From the NCBI GenBank assembly GCA_021298395.1, contig JAJTFH010000019.1:1-35901 (forward strand): a stretch of DNA of 35,901 bases. The letters are read 5' to 3'. Shown piece after piece: positions 24,588-34,421 of this stretch; position 1 is the first letter of the stretch, and each line of letters opens with the position of its first letter. The notes below the pieces were generated by a model. The model did no database searches, was not told the origin of the DNA, and worked only from the letters and a program-made list of their open reading frames with translations. This DNA is from Gemmatimonadota bacterium. GTDB lineage: Bacteria; Gemmatimonadota; Gemmatimonadetes; Gemmatimonadales; Gemmatimonadaceae. The position numbers and the translations under genes are program-made.

Positions 24588-24598
<11 letters not shown>
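24098..24598 (+). CDS. Small membrane-anchored coiled-coil protein of unknown function
   Basis: The protein has 166 residues, starting inside the previous stop codon (TGATG) and overlapping the next gene by 11 nt. It has an N-terminal hydrophobic segment ([18 protein letters not shown]), then a strongly helical charged stretch from about residue 25 to 70 ([20 protein letters not shown] and following), then a strand-rich C-terminal part ([27 protein letters not shown]). No family was recognised. Being locked between the SH3 protein and the LD-transpeptidase suggests a structural or adaptor role in the periplasm. Confidence 0.75.
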
Positions 24599-26962
<2,364 letters not shown>

Positions 26963-26990
26963 GCACGCCCGCGCGGGACCGTCGCGCACG

Positions 26991-28028
26991 ATGACGGACC
27001 TCATCGCCGTCCCAACGAACCGCCGCGAGGCGATCACGCGGCTCGCGGCGGAGCTGCGCCCCGGGATGACGGTGGCGCTTTCGACGCACGTGAACGCCGA
27101 TGGTGATGGCTGCGGCTCGCAGGCCGCGTTCGCGAGGCTGCTGGGACAGATCGGGGTCCGCGCGATCGTCGTGAACCCGACGCCGTGGCCCGAGATGTTC
27201 CGCTGGCTACTCGCTGATGATGTCGAGGAGCGTTCGGCCGAGGGTGCCGCGGTGCTCGCGACGGTCGATCGGCTGGTGGTGCTCGACATCAGCGATGTGA
27301 AGCGGTTGGGGGGCCTCGCGAGCACGGTGCGCGGGCTTCCGCAGGAAGCGCTGGTGATCGATCACCATCTCCCCGGGGAGGAGCCGCCAGGAACGATCCT
27401 GGTGAGCGACACGTCGGCGTGTGCGACCGGCGAGCTGGTCTTCGATCTCGCGCAGGTGCTGGGGCTCACGATCACTACGCCGATCGCGCAGGCCCTGTAC
27501 ACCGCGCTCGTCACCGACACCGGCGGGTTCCGATTCGGCAACACCTCGCCGCGCTGCCTGATGGTCGCTGCCGCGCTCCTGCAGGCTGGCGTGAATCCCG
27601 AGCAGATGTATGCGCGGATCTACGGCAGCGTCCCGCTCGGACGGGTGAAGCTCCTGCGCGATGCGCTCGAGACGCTGGAGACCGACCTCGCGCATGGGAT
27701 CGCCTGGGTGAGCATCGCGGACGGCCTCCTCGAGGCGCACGGCGCGACGAGCGAGGACCTCGATGGGATCGTCGAGCACCCGCGCTCGATCGCCGGGGTG
27801 CGGTTAGCGCTGCTGTTCCGAGAGCTTCCGACGGGGCAGGTGAAGATCTCCTTCCGGAGCATGGCCGGGGTGAACGTGCATGCGTTGGCGGCGCAGTTCG
27901 GGGGGGGCGGGCATGCCCGCGCCTCTGGGGCGCTCGTGGGGGGGTCGCTGATCGACGTCCGGGAGCGGGTCCTGACAGCGGCCCGGCGGGGGTTAGAGAC
28001 TGGCGCCCTTGCCGACGGACGAACATGA
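26991..28028 (+). CDS. nrnA: DHH/DHHA1 phosphoesterase, NrnA-like
   Basis: The protein has 345 residues. The DHH domain has H33-V-N-A-D37-G-D39, with the aspartates of motif I, D99 (LDISD), D124-H125-H126 (IDHHLPG) and D176 in VTDTGGFRFGNTS. The C-terminal DHHA1 domain ends with QFGGGGHARASGA. This combination is that of NrnA, which degrades short oligoribonucleotides (nanoRNA, pApA) and in some species pAp. Its stop overlaps the start of the first minor pilin gene (ATGA), linking a housekeeping nuclease to the pilin run. Confidence 0.9.
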   Translation: MTDLIAVPTNRREAITRLAAELRPGMTVALSTHVNADGDGCGSQAAFARLLGQIGVRAIVVNPTPWPEMFRWLLADDVEERSAEGAAVLATVDRLVVLDISDVKRLGGLASTVRGLPQEALVIDHHLPGEEPPGTILVSDTSACATGELVFDLAQVLGLTITTPIAQALYTALVTDTGGFRFGNTSPRCLMVAAALLQAGVNPEQMYARIYGSVPLGRVKLLRDALETLETDLAHGIAWVSIADGLLEAHGATSEDLDGIVEHPRSIAGVRLALLFRELPTGQVKISFRSMAGVNVHALAAQFGGGGHARASGALVGGSLIDVRERVLTAARRGLETGALADGRT

Positions 28029-28471
28029 TGCGGGCATGGCGAGCCAATCGAGTGGGGTTCACGCTCATCGAGGCCCTCACGGTCGTGGTGATCCTCGGGA
28101 TCCTGGTGACGATCTCGGGGGCCTCGGTCTCGCGTCAGCTCACCCGCGATCGGGTGGACCGCGCCGCCGCGGCGGTGGAGGGGATGCTGGTGGAGGCCAC
28201 CCAGCTCGCGGTGCGGCGCCGAGTGCCGATTCGGATCCGACGCAGCGGTCGTGTGCTCGAGATCGTCGAGCGCGGGACGGGAACGGTGGTCAGATCGCGT
28301 GGGTTCGGTGCGGGCTCCGACTTGGATGCGACGTTGACGCTGTCCCCCTCCGGCGGGGTCACGATCTTCCCGACCGGCCGGGCCGACACGGTGCTCACGG
28401 TGACCGTCGAGGGCGAGGGGACACGGTTCGTCGTGGGGCGCTCTGCCACCGGGATCGTCCGGCGGCAATGA
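28025..28471 (+). CDS. Minor pilin, GspH/FimU-like
   Basis: The protein has 148 residues from the ATG at 28025; the next codon is also ATG. The prepilin peptidase site is G11|F12-TLIE16-A with the conserved Glu at +5, followed by a hydrophobic helix (LTVVVILGILVTISGAS). The globular part is strand-rich with the RRVPIRIRRSGRVLEIV pattern typical of GspH. It is the first of four consecutive pilin-like genes in the order H-I-J-K, overlapping the next by 4 nt. Confidence 0.85.
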   Translation: MMRAWRANRVGFTLIEALTVVVILGILVTISGASVSRQLTRDRVDRAAAAVEGMLVEATQLAVRRRVPIRIRRSGRVLEIVERGTGTVVRSRGFGAGSDLDATLTLSPSGGVTIFPTGRADTVLTVTVEGEGTRFVVGRSATGIVRRQ

Positions 28472-28878
28472 TCGGCGAACGGCGCCGTTGGCGACGAGGG
28501 ATTTCGCTCGTCGAGGTGATGGTCGCGGTGACCCTGCTCGGGATCCTGGTCACCGCGCACACCCTCGTGACGATGAAATACGCGATCCAGGCTCGCACGG
28601 CAGGACTCGGAGTGGACCGTGCTGCCGCCCTCTCCGCTGCGGTCGATCTCTACGCCACCCGTCCCTTCTCGAGCATCGCCTCGGACACGGTCGATGGCGG
28701 ATGTCGACGCGTGACCGCGATGGCACGGTTTCCCCATGACCGCTGCATCGCGATCACCGAGCCCAGTCAGGCGATCACCCGGGTGCGGATCATCATCCGC
28801 CCTGTCGATACGGCCTTGCGGCCCGACACCGTCTTCGTCGACCGGAGCCTTCCTGAACCGGGCTCGCTGTTCTCATGA
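28468..28878 (+). CDS. Minor pilin, GspI/PilV-like
   Basis: The protein has 136 residues. The cleavage site is G11|I12-SLVE16 with Glu at +5, followed by the membrane helix VMVAVTLLGILVTAHTLV. The rest is a short globular domain with two cysteines (GGCRR and HDRC) that could form a disulphide. Position and size match the GspI/PilV slot of a minor pilin set. It has ATGA overlaps with both neighbours. Confidence 0.8.
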   Translation: MIGERRRWRRGISLVEVMVAVTLLGILVTAHTLVTMKYAIQARTAGLGVDRAAALSAAVDLYATRPFSSIASDTVDGGCRRVTAMARFPHDRCIAITEPSQAITRVRIIIRPVDTALRPDTVFVDRSLPEPGSLFS

Positions 28879-29714
28879 GGCGGGTCGGTTTCACCCTGAT
28901 CGAGCTCCTGATCACGATGCTCCTCGCCGCGATCATCGGCCTCGGGGTCACTCGGCTCCTCACCTCGCAGACACGGTTCTTCTCCCGGGCCACCGGGCAA
29001 CGCGATGCACGCGCGGTGGCCCGCAACGCGGTCAATATCGTCCGAGACGAAATGCGGATGATCGAGCCCCGGGGGATCGACTCCGCTTCGACTACCCGAT
29101 TGGTGGTTCGGGTCCCTTACGCCATGGGCGTCTATTGCTCCTCGGGGACGGCGACCTTCGCCCCAGTGGACTCTCTCACCTGGGCGACGGCGACCTTTGC
29201 GGGCTTCGCCTTTCGCGACACCGCACTGAACGCGACGTACACGTACGTGACCTCATCCACGGCGCCGACGACGGGATCCACGGGCAATTGCACCACGGCG
29301 GCGAACATCACCCCGGTGACCGGGGGGCGGACGCTCAGCATCACGGGACTGCCGCCCTCGAGTCTCTCCCCATCCCTGCCACAGGGAGCTCCGGTGCTCC
29401 TCTTTCAGCGGGTCACCTATGAGCTCGCGGCGAGCGAGCTCGTCCCGGGACGGACCGCGCTCTGGCGGCGCGTGACGGGCGGGGTGAACGAGGAGATCGC
29501 GGTCCCCTTCCAGGACGGGGCCAGCTTCCGCTTCTACGTGGTGGGAGCGGACACGTCGCAGGCCGCCCCTCCCCTGGTCGCCGATCTCCGGACCCTCTCT
29601 GGGATCGAGATCGTCTTGGTTGGGGAGAGCGAGCGGTCCGCTTCCAACCGTGCGGGTACACCTGAGACCGCCCCCGTCCGGCTCACCATCTTCTTCCGCA
29701 ACGCGGTGCTCTGA
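28875..29714 (+). CDS. Minor pilin, GspJ/PilW-like
   Basis: The protein has 279 residues. The prepilin site is G5|F6-TLIE10-LL with a classical helix (LITMLLAAIIGLGVTRLL). The region DARAVARNAVNIVRDEMRMIEPRGI is typical of PilW/GspJ proteins. A central low-complexity Thr/Ser/Ala stretch (about 110-150) includes a possible disulphide pair (YCSSG and GNCTT). The C-terminus ends in a strand (VRLTIFFRNAVL), as in pseudopilins. Confidence 0.82.
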   Translation: MRRVGFTLIELLITMLLAAIIGLGVTRLLTSQTRFFSRATGQRDARAVARNAVNIVRDEMRMIEPRGIDSASTTRLVVRVPYAMGVYCSSGTATFAPVDSLTWATATFAGFAFRDTALNATYTYVTSSTAPTTGSTGNCTTAANITPVTGGRTLSITGLPPSSLSPSLPQGAPVLLFQRVTYELAASELVPGRTALWRRVTGGVNEEIAVPFQDGASFRFYVVGADTSQAAPPLVADLRTLSGIEIVLVGESERSASNRAGTPETAPVRLTIFFRNAVL

Positions 29715-29727
29715 AGTGCAAGGATAC

Positions 29728-30861
29728 ATGCGGCGCTCCACCGGCTTTGCGCTTCCGATGGTCATCCTCGCGATGTTCGTCCTCGTCGGAGCGATCGCGG
29801 CAGGGTTCGCGATGATTTCGAGTGAGCGATCCTCCGATGATTCCTTGATTCAGGCGCAGGCCGCGGCGGCTCTCGCGGAGACGGGGTTGCAGCAGGGATT
29901 GCGCAATCGGCTGGCGTTGGGCCTCCCCGCGGTCCCGCCGGCCTCAGGGGACTCGACTCGCGTCGACTTGGTTGGCGGGTATGCCGATGTGGTGACCCGA
30001 CTGATGCGTCCAGCCGTCATCGCGACGGGGATTCCCGCCCTCTATTATGTCCGGAGCCGCGGGGTGCGGACGCGTGCCGCCTTTCCAGGGATCGGTCCTG
30101 CCGTCTCGATGGCGGGAGCCTTCGCCGCCTTCACCGCCATGCAAATGGATATCCAGGCATCGGTGACCTCGATCAATGGGTTACGCAAGGCCGGCGGATC
30201 CGGCTTCGTCAGCGGGGCCGACGAGTGTACGGGAGACACCATCGCGGCCGTGGCGGTGCCGGCCTCCCCTGGTTTCACGGCGACCGGTGGAGGAAAAGGG
30301 GGGGGACTCTCCACCCTGATCGGACGCCCGAAGGTTGACACCATCGGACTGACGCCTGCGAGTGCGGCGACGGGCATTCCGTTCGATTGGAGTGACATCG
30401 TCTACCGTGGGGCGATCCAGGCCACGATCACCATCCCCAATGGCGGGAACCCTACCACCTATTTCCCCTCGGGGTCGGCGTGGGATGCCTATCCAACCAT
30501 CCTCGTTCGCAATGGGCCCACGGGTGGGACCGCGATCAGCCTCGGCCCCGGACACAGCGGCAAGGGACTCCTCATCGTCTTTGGCGATCTCGTCACCACT
30601 GGGAATTTCAGCTGGGATGGGGTCATCATCGTCGGAAGCCAGTTGACGATGAGGGGCACCGAGGATGTGCGCGGCGCGGTCGCGACGGGGCTCAATGCGA
30701 AGCTCGGCCTTCCTGTCAGTGAGAGTGACCTCGGCATCGACGAGTTGGCTGGGAACACCAAGCTGCGCTACAACTCCTGCCTCGTCACCTCCTCGATGAC
30801 CTCCCTCGGCGCCTTACGCGCATATCAGAACACCTGGGCCAACAACTTCCCCGCCTACTAG
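29728..30861 (+). CDS. Minor pilin of the GspK/PilX slot with large C-terminal domain
   Basis: The start is the ATG at 29728, preceded by AAGGA; a GTG at 29716 is in frame. The product has 377 residues. The N-terminus (TG6|FALPMVILAMFVLVGAIAAG) looks like a prepilin, but position +5 is Met, not Glu, as in GspK, which also lacks Glu5. The helical part continues to about residue 60 (LIQAQAAAALAETGLQQGL). The distal domain has Gly-rich loops (FTATGGGKGGGLST) and a strand-repeat segment with GKGLLIVFGDL, GNFSWDGVIIVGSQL and GTEDVRGAVATGLN, resembling a short beta-helix. It is probably the tip subunit of a minor pilin complex. No ATPase, platform protein or major pilin lies nearby. Confidence 0.78.
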   Translation: MRRSTGFALPMVILAMFVLVGAIAAGFAMISSERSSDDSLIQAQAAAALAETGLQQGLRNRLALGLPAVPPASGDSTRVDLVGGYADVVTRLMRPAVIATGIPALYYVRSRGVRTRAAFPGIGPAVSMAGAFAAFTAMQMDIQASVTSINGLRKAGGSGFVSGADECTGDTIAAVAVPASPGFTATGGGKGGGLSTLIGRPKVDTIGLTPASAATGIPFDWSDIVYRGAIQATITIPNGGNPTTYFPSGSAWDAYPTILVRNGPTGGTAISLGPGHSGKGLLIVFGDLVTTGNFSWDGVIIVGSQLTMRGTEDVRGAVATGLNAKLGLPVSESDLGIDELAGNTKLRYNSCLVTSSMTSLGALRAYQNTWANNFPAY

Positions 30862-30870
30862 GATTCAGGG

Positions 30871-32016
30871 ATGCCGGAGACCCTGCAGTCGCGCCTCGCC
30901 GAGGCGCTCGCTCCCCTCGCCAACCCCCGCACGGGGGCCTCACTCTACCAGACGCAGCAGGTCCGTGATATCGCCGCGACCCGTGAGGGGAAGGTGCGTG
31001 TCACCCTGTTGCTGGACGCGCAGGATGACCCCACCCTCGCTAGGCAGGTGCGTCAGGCACTCGAGCGCGTGGAAGGGGTGACCGAGGTGCGCGTCGATGT
31101 GAAGGACGCCGCCCAGGTCGGCCTCAAGAGCGCCCCGTCTGCCGCTGCGGGAACCGCCCCGAGCGGTCGCGCCGGCCGCGCCCTCCCGATCGCCGAGCAA
31201 CCTGCCGCCGCCCCCAAGCCCCCTGCCGCGCCGACCCCCGTCACCTATCCCAACCTCGGTCGCGTCATCGCCGTGTCTTCCGGGAAGGGCGGGGTGGGGA
31301 AGTCGACCGTCTGCACGAATCTCGCGATCGCCCTCGCCAAGGCGGGCTATCGTGTCGGGATCATGGACGCCGACATCTACGGCCCAAACATCCCGCGGAT
31401 GATGGGCGTTGACGAGGCGCCCCCGGTGAAGGATGAGAAGATCCAGCCCCTCGAGGCGCACGGGGTGAAGGTCATCTCCTTGGGCTTCCTGATCGAGCGG
31501 GACCAACCCGCCATCTGGCGCGGCCCCATCGTGATGAAGATCATCACGCAGTTCCTTCGTGATGTGGCGTGGGGGGAGCTCGACCTCCTGCTCGTCGATA
31601 TGCCCCCTGGCACCGGCGATGCCCAGCTCTCCCTGGTCCAGGCGACGAGCGTGGCCGGTGCGGTGATCGTCACCACCCCACAGGAGGTCGCGGTGGGCGA
31701 CGCGCTGCGCGGCGCGATGATGTTCCGCCGCGTCGGGGTCCCGGTCTTGGGGATCGTCGAGAACATGTCGTACTTCGAGTCGCCGGAGACGGGGAAGCCG
31801 ATGGCGATCTTCGGTTCAGGCGGGGGTGACCGTCTTGCCAAGGAGCTGCAGGTCCCGCTCCTCGGACAGATCCCGCTCTACCCGCCGGTGCTCGAAGGGG
31901 CGGACACGGGGGCGCCGATCGTCGCCTCGCAGCCGCAGAGCCACGCGGCGCAGAAGCTCACCGCGGTGGGGACGGCGATCGCGCAGCAGCTCGGGCTGCG
32001 CCCTCCCGCGCGCTGA
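30871..32016 (+). CDS. mrp: Mrp/ApbC/NBP35-family Fe-S cluster carrier ATPase
   Basis: The protein has 381 residues. It has an N-terminal MIP18/DUF59 domain (about 1-80), a Pro/Ala linker, then the ATPase with the deviant Walker A SSGKGGVGKSTV (137-147), MDADIYGPNIPRMMG, and DMPPGTGDAQLSL as switch region. The usual CxxC that binds the bridging cluster (near NMSYF-CPxC) is replaced by NMSYFESPETGKP at about 298-310, so the Cys pair is absent. It begins 9 nt after the minor pilin stop and ends inside the convergent hairpin at 32008. Confidence 0.92.
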   Translation: MPETLQSRLAEALAPLANPRTGASLYQTQQVRDIAATREGKVRVTLLLDAQDDPTLARQVRQALERVEGVTEVRVDVKDAAQVGLKSAPSAAAGTAPSGRAGRALPIAEQPAAAPKPPAAPTPVTYPNLGRVIAVSSGKGGVGKSTVCTNLAIALAKAGYRVGIMDADIYGPNIPRMMGVDEAPPVKDEKIQPLEAHGVKVISLGFLIERDQPAIWRGPIVMKIITQFLRDVAWGELDLLLVDMPPGTGDAQLSLVQATSVAGAVIVTTPQEVAVGDALRGAMMFRRVGVPVLGIVENMSYFESPETGKPMAIFGSGGGDRLAKELQVPLLGQIPLYPPVLEGADTGAPIVASQPQSHAAQKLTAVGTAIAQQLGLRPPAR

Positions 32017-32038
32017 TCGGCGGCGGGGCTCAGCGCGC
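32008..32038. terminator. Bidirectional terminator-like hairpin containing both stop codons
   Basis: A perfect 9-bp inverted repeat (GCGCGCTGA ... TCAGCGCGC) with a 13-nt G-rich loop lies exactly at the convergent ends of mrp and the beta-helix membrane protein. Each arm ends with the TGA of one gene. No T-run follows, so this may be a Rho-independent-like pause or simply shared coding (both proteins end Ala-Arg). Confidence 0.5.
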
Positions 32039-33115
32039 TCGCCGTCCCCCGCGCGAGAGCACCGCCGCCCCGAATCCCGCCGTCGTCGCCACCCAGACCA
32101 CCGCGCCGGCGAGGGCAATCAGTCCCCCGCCCCAGCCAGGGAGGAGTGCGGTGAGCGCGAAGGGGAGGAGCAACACCACCGTCCCGATCGCCAAGCTCCG
32201 CATCACGGCCGGGCGATCGGCGCCGTCCCGCCCGGTGAGCCCACGTCCCACGAGGGTCGCCGTCGCGAACCAGCCCAAGGCACCGAGCACGAGATAGAGG
32301 AGCGGGAGCGCGACCACCGCGAAGGGGATCAGCAGGATCCCCAGGATCGTGATGATCAGGGTGAAGAGCACCAGGAGGAGGATCGGGACGAAGCCGAGCT
32401 CCACGAGGAGCCCTGCGGCGAAGGCGCGGCCCACGCTGGCCTCGAGCCGCCGCGCGACTTCATCGATGCGGTGCGGCATCACCGCGGCGGCGATCACCCC
32501 AGTCACGGAGAGCATCGCCATCGCGACGAAGACCGCGAAGAGGGCACCCAGGATGCTGTGGGGTTCGCCGCGGTCGATGCGCGAGGCGCCGTCTTCATCG
32601 GGTTCCCCTTCGTCATCACCGTCGCGGTGGCGCCCGCTGGTCACGATGTTCCCGCCGACCTTCCCGCCGCGGATGCGGACCTTTCCCCCGACCGCGACGG
32701 CATCGCCCTGCACGTAGGCCCCCTCGTGCACGGTGAGATTCCCGAAGAGGGTGACGGCGTCGCCCAGGACCACGCCGCGGATATCGGTGTCACCGAAGAA
32801 GTTCACGAAGTCGCCGCGCACGGTGTCCCCGGCGGCAACGCTCTTCTCCCCCCACTCCACCTGGCTCAGGTGGGTGGAGTCGTCGGGATCGACGCTGATC
32901 TTGATCGTGGCGTCGATGCCGCGGCGGGTCGAGTCGACGGTCTTCTGAGACGAGTCCTTCACCGTCGGCGTCTGGCGCACCCGCCGGGTGGAATCGGTTC
33001 GGGGAGCCGCGGGACGCGCAGACGCCGTTGACGTGGTCGCGCTGTCCTGCGCGTGGCTCGGCACCGGGACGAGGGTCCCGCAGAGGGCGAGAAGGGCGAG
33101 GAGGCGGAGGATCAT
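32030..33115 (-). CDS. Envelope protein with beta-helix segment and multiple membrane helices
   Basis: The protein has 361 residues. A signal peptide (cleaved after HAQ near residue 23) is followed by a disordered Ser/Thr/Arg/Asp region (to about 75). Next is a repeating strand segment at about 93-160 (AGDTVRGDFVNFFGDTDIRG, VVLGDAVTLFGNLTVHEG, QGDAVAVGGKVRIRGGKV), which looks like a bactofilin/polymer-forming left-handed beta-helix. An acidic linker (GRHRDGDDEGEPDEDGAS) leads to about five transmembrane helices (188-214, 230-258, 262-288, 307-327, 330-352). The start lies 7 nt after the stop of the 153-residue gene. The function is unknown; it may be a downstream target of the adjacent sigma factor. 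Confidence 0.75.
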   Translation of the reverse strand: MILRLLALLALCGTLVPVPSHAQDSATTSTASARPAAPRTDSTRRVRQTPTVKDSSQKTVDSTRRGIDATIKISVDPDDSTHLSQVEWGEKSVAAGDTVRGDFVNFFGDTDIRGVVLGDAVTLFGNLTVHEGAYVQGDAVAVGGKVRIRGGKVGGNIVTSGRHRDGDDEGEPDEDGASRIDRGEPHSILGALFAVFVAMAMLSVTGVIAAAVMPHRIDEVARRLEASVGRAFAAGLLVELGFVPILLLVLFTLIITILGILLIPFAVVALPLLYLVLGALGWFATATLVGRGLTGRDGADRPAVMRSLAIGTVVLLLPFALTALLPGWGGGLIALAGAVVWVATTAGFGAAVLSRGGRRAR

Positions 33116-33122
33116 GAGCGGG

Positions 33123-33584
33123 TCACCGGGAGGAGGACGCCGCGCTAAGCGCGAGACGGCCGAGGGAGGCGAAGGTCAACAGCGCGCCAACGGCGCCGAT
33201 GAGGAGGGCGGTCGCGAGGGAGGCGTCCCCAGGGAGGGCGGCGCCAGCGCCTTGGATCAGGTCGTACATGACGTCCCGGAGTGCTGCCCCCGGATCGATC
33301 GAACCGATCCCCACGGCGAGCTTGGCCCCGTTCCGGAGGAGACCCCCCACGCCATGGAGGAGCGCATCGCCGAACCAGGTGAGGAGCCCTGCGGCCACGA
33401 CGAGGTCGAGCACGGCGACTCCCGCGAGGGCGCGCCAGGGGATCCGGCGCCGGACGGGGACCGCCGCGGGGAGCTGCACCCGCGCCATCACCCGGTCGGC
33501 GAACCCGGTGGTCGGGGCCTCGCGGGGGAAGGTCCGGAGCAGCGCCTCGAGATCGGCGTCGGACAGTGGATGGTTCGGTCGCAT
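33123..33584 (-). CDS. Membrane protein of unknown function, possible anti-sigma partner
   Basis: The protein has 153 residues. The cytoplasmic N-terminus (about 1-48, LSDADLEALLRTFPREAPTT) is acidic and short-helical, followed by a transmembrane helix (ALAGVAVLDLVVAAGLLTW), a 50-residue loop and a second helix near the C-terminus (ATALLIGAVGALLTFASLG). It follows the ECF sigma gene on the same strand, the usual place for an anti-sigma factor, but there is no zinc HxxxCxxC motif. The gap of 66 nt to the sigma gene holds a tandem repeat. The assignment as anti-sigma is inference from position only. Confidence 0.55.
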   Translation of the reverse strand: MRPNHPLSDADLEALLRTFPREAPTTGFADRVMARVQLPAAVPVRRRIPWRALAGVAVLDLVVAAGLLTWFGDALLHGVGGLLRNGAKLAVGIGSIDPGAALRDVMYDLIQGAGAALPGDASLATALLIGAVGALLTFASLGRLALSAASSSR

Positions 33585-33609
33585 GGGGCTACCTGAGTGT
33601 ACGAGGGTG

Positions 33610-33663
33610 TCAGGGGACAGGTTTCAGGGGACAGGTATCAGGGAAAAGGGTCAGGTCACAGGG
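33610..33663. repeat. 14-bp tandem repeat between sigma factor gene and its neighbour
   Basis: TCAGGGGACAGGT is repeated exactly with a 1-nt spacer (33610-33622 and 33624-33636), followed by two degenerate copies (TCAGGGAAAAGGG and TCAGGTCACAGGG) to about 33663. The period is 13-14 bp. It occupies most of the intergenic space and touches the 3' end of the sigma gene (stop at 33651). The reverse complement shares words with the microrepeat at 5092. Confidence 0.75.
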
Positions 33664-34280
33664 GGGGCGCTGGGGGAGGATCCCCCGGGGCGCAGCGGGC
33701 GGAGCAGGGCCTGCAATTCGAGCTTCGCCCGGTGGAGATGGGTCTTCACCGTCCCGATCGGGAGGTCGAGCGCGACGGCGATCTCCTCGTACGACTGGTC
33801 CTCGATGAAGCGGAGCTGAACGCAGGCGCGGTAGGCGGGACGCAGCTGAGCGATCGCCTCGGCGATCGTCGCGCCGAGCTCGCTCGCCTCGAGCGCCTCG
33901 AGCGGGGAGGGGCCGTCGGCGGCCACCTGGATCGCCCCCTCGGCCGCCGCCTCGAGGCTTTCGGCGCCGCGATCGCCGTCGAGCGAGACCGTCTCCGGGG
34001 CGCGCCGCCGGAGATGGTCGATCGCGGCGTTGTTCGCGATCCGGAAGAGCCAACTCGAGAACTTCAGTTCGGTCCGATAGGTGTCGAGCCGGTTCAGGGC
34101 CCGGACGAAGGTGTCCTGCGCGAGCTCCTCGGCGACTTCGCGGTCCCCGACCATCCGGAGCACGAGGGAGAAGACGGGCCGCTCATAGCGTTGGATGAGC
34201 GCGCGCGCCCCCGCGTCGCGCCCACCGAGCGCGAGCTGGACCAGTTCGACATCGGAGAGCTCGGAGAGGTCGGCGCGCAC
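33651..34280 (-). CDS. ECF-family RNA polymerase sigma factor (RpoE-like)
   Basis: The GTG at 34280 gives 209 residues; upstream in-frame starts at 34394 and 34412 would overlap the divergent menG promoter and are less likely. Sigma region 2 (about 23-92) contains RPVFSLVLRMVGDREVAEEL, AQDTFVRALNRLDTYR and FSSWLFRIANNAAIDHLRRR (the RIANN/DHLRR pattern of -10 recognition). Region 4 (133-190) has LRPAYRACVQLRFIEDQSYE and ALDLPIGTVKTHLHRAK for the -35 helix-turn-helix. An acidic linker lies between them. It likely controls an envelope-stress regulon including the two downstream genes. The C-terminal tail overlaps the tandem repeat. Confidence 0.88.
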   Translation of the reverse strand: MRADLSELSDVELVQLALGGRDAGARALIQRYERPVFSLVLRMVGDREVAEELAQDTFVRALNRLDTYRTELKFSSWLFRIANNAAIDHLRRRAPETVSLDGDRGAESLEAAAEGAIQVAADGPSPLEALEASELGATIAEAIAQLRPAYRACVQLRFIEDQSYEEIAVALDLPIGTVKTHLHRAKLELQALLRPLRPGGSSPSAPPVT

Positions 34281-34409
34281 CGCGAGGGAGAGGGGAGGAG
34301 AGCAGAGCTGGACACCCCTCGTACGTCGGGGGCGCCCCAGAGGTTTCGCGGGAGAGCATCCACCCGCCGCACGAGCGCGGCAAACTTGTCCCACGGGGGC
34401 GCACCCGGG

Positions 34410-34415
34410 CAACTT
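34410..34415 (+). promoter_or_regulatory. Possible -10 box, leaderless start of menG
   Basis: CAACTT followed by TCACCG sits directly before the ATG at 34422, in the same position as the TAGCTT/TACCTT boxes at other starts. The 141-nt divergent gap to the sigma gene holds no other evident site. Confidence 0.35.
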
Positions 34416-34421
34416 TCACCG

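Noticed and set aside
33597-34421. Long N-terminal extension of the menG frame on the plus strand
   Set aside because: This stretch runs antisense to the sigma factor gene and has no homology to UbiE; the ATG at 34422 with its upstream box is the better start.
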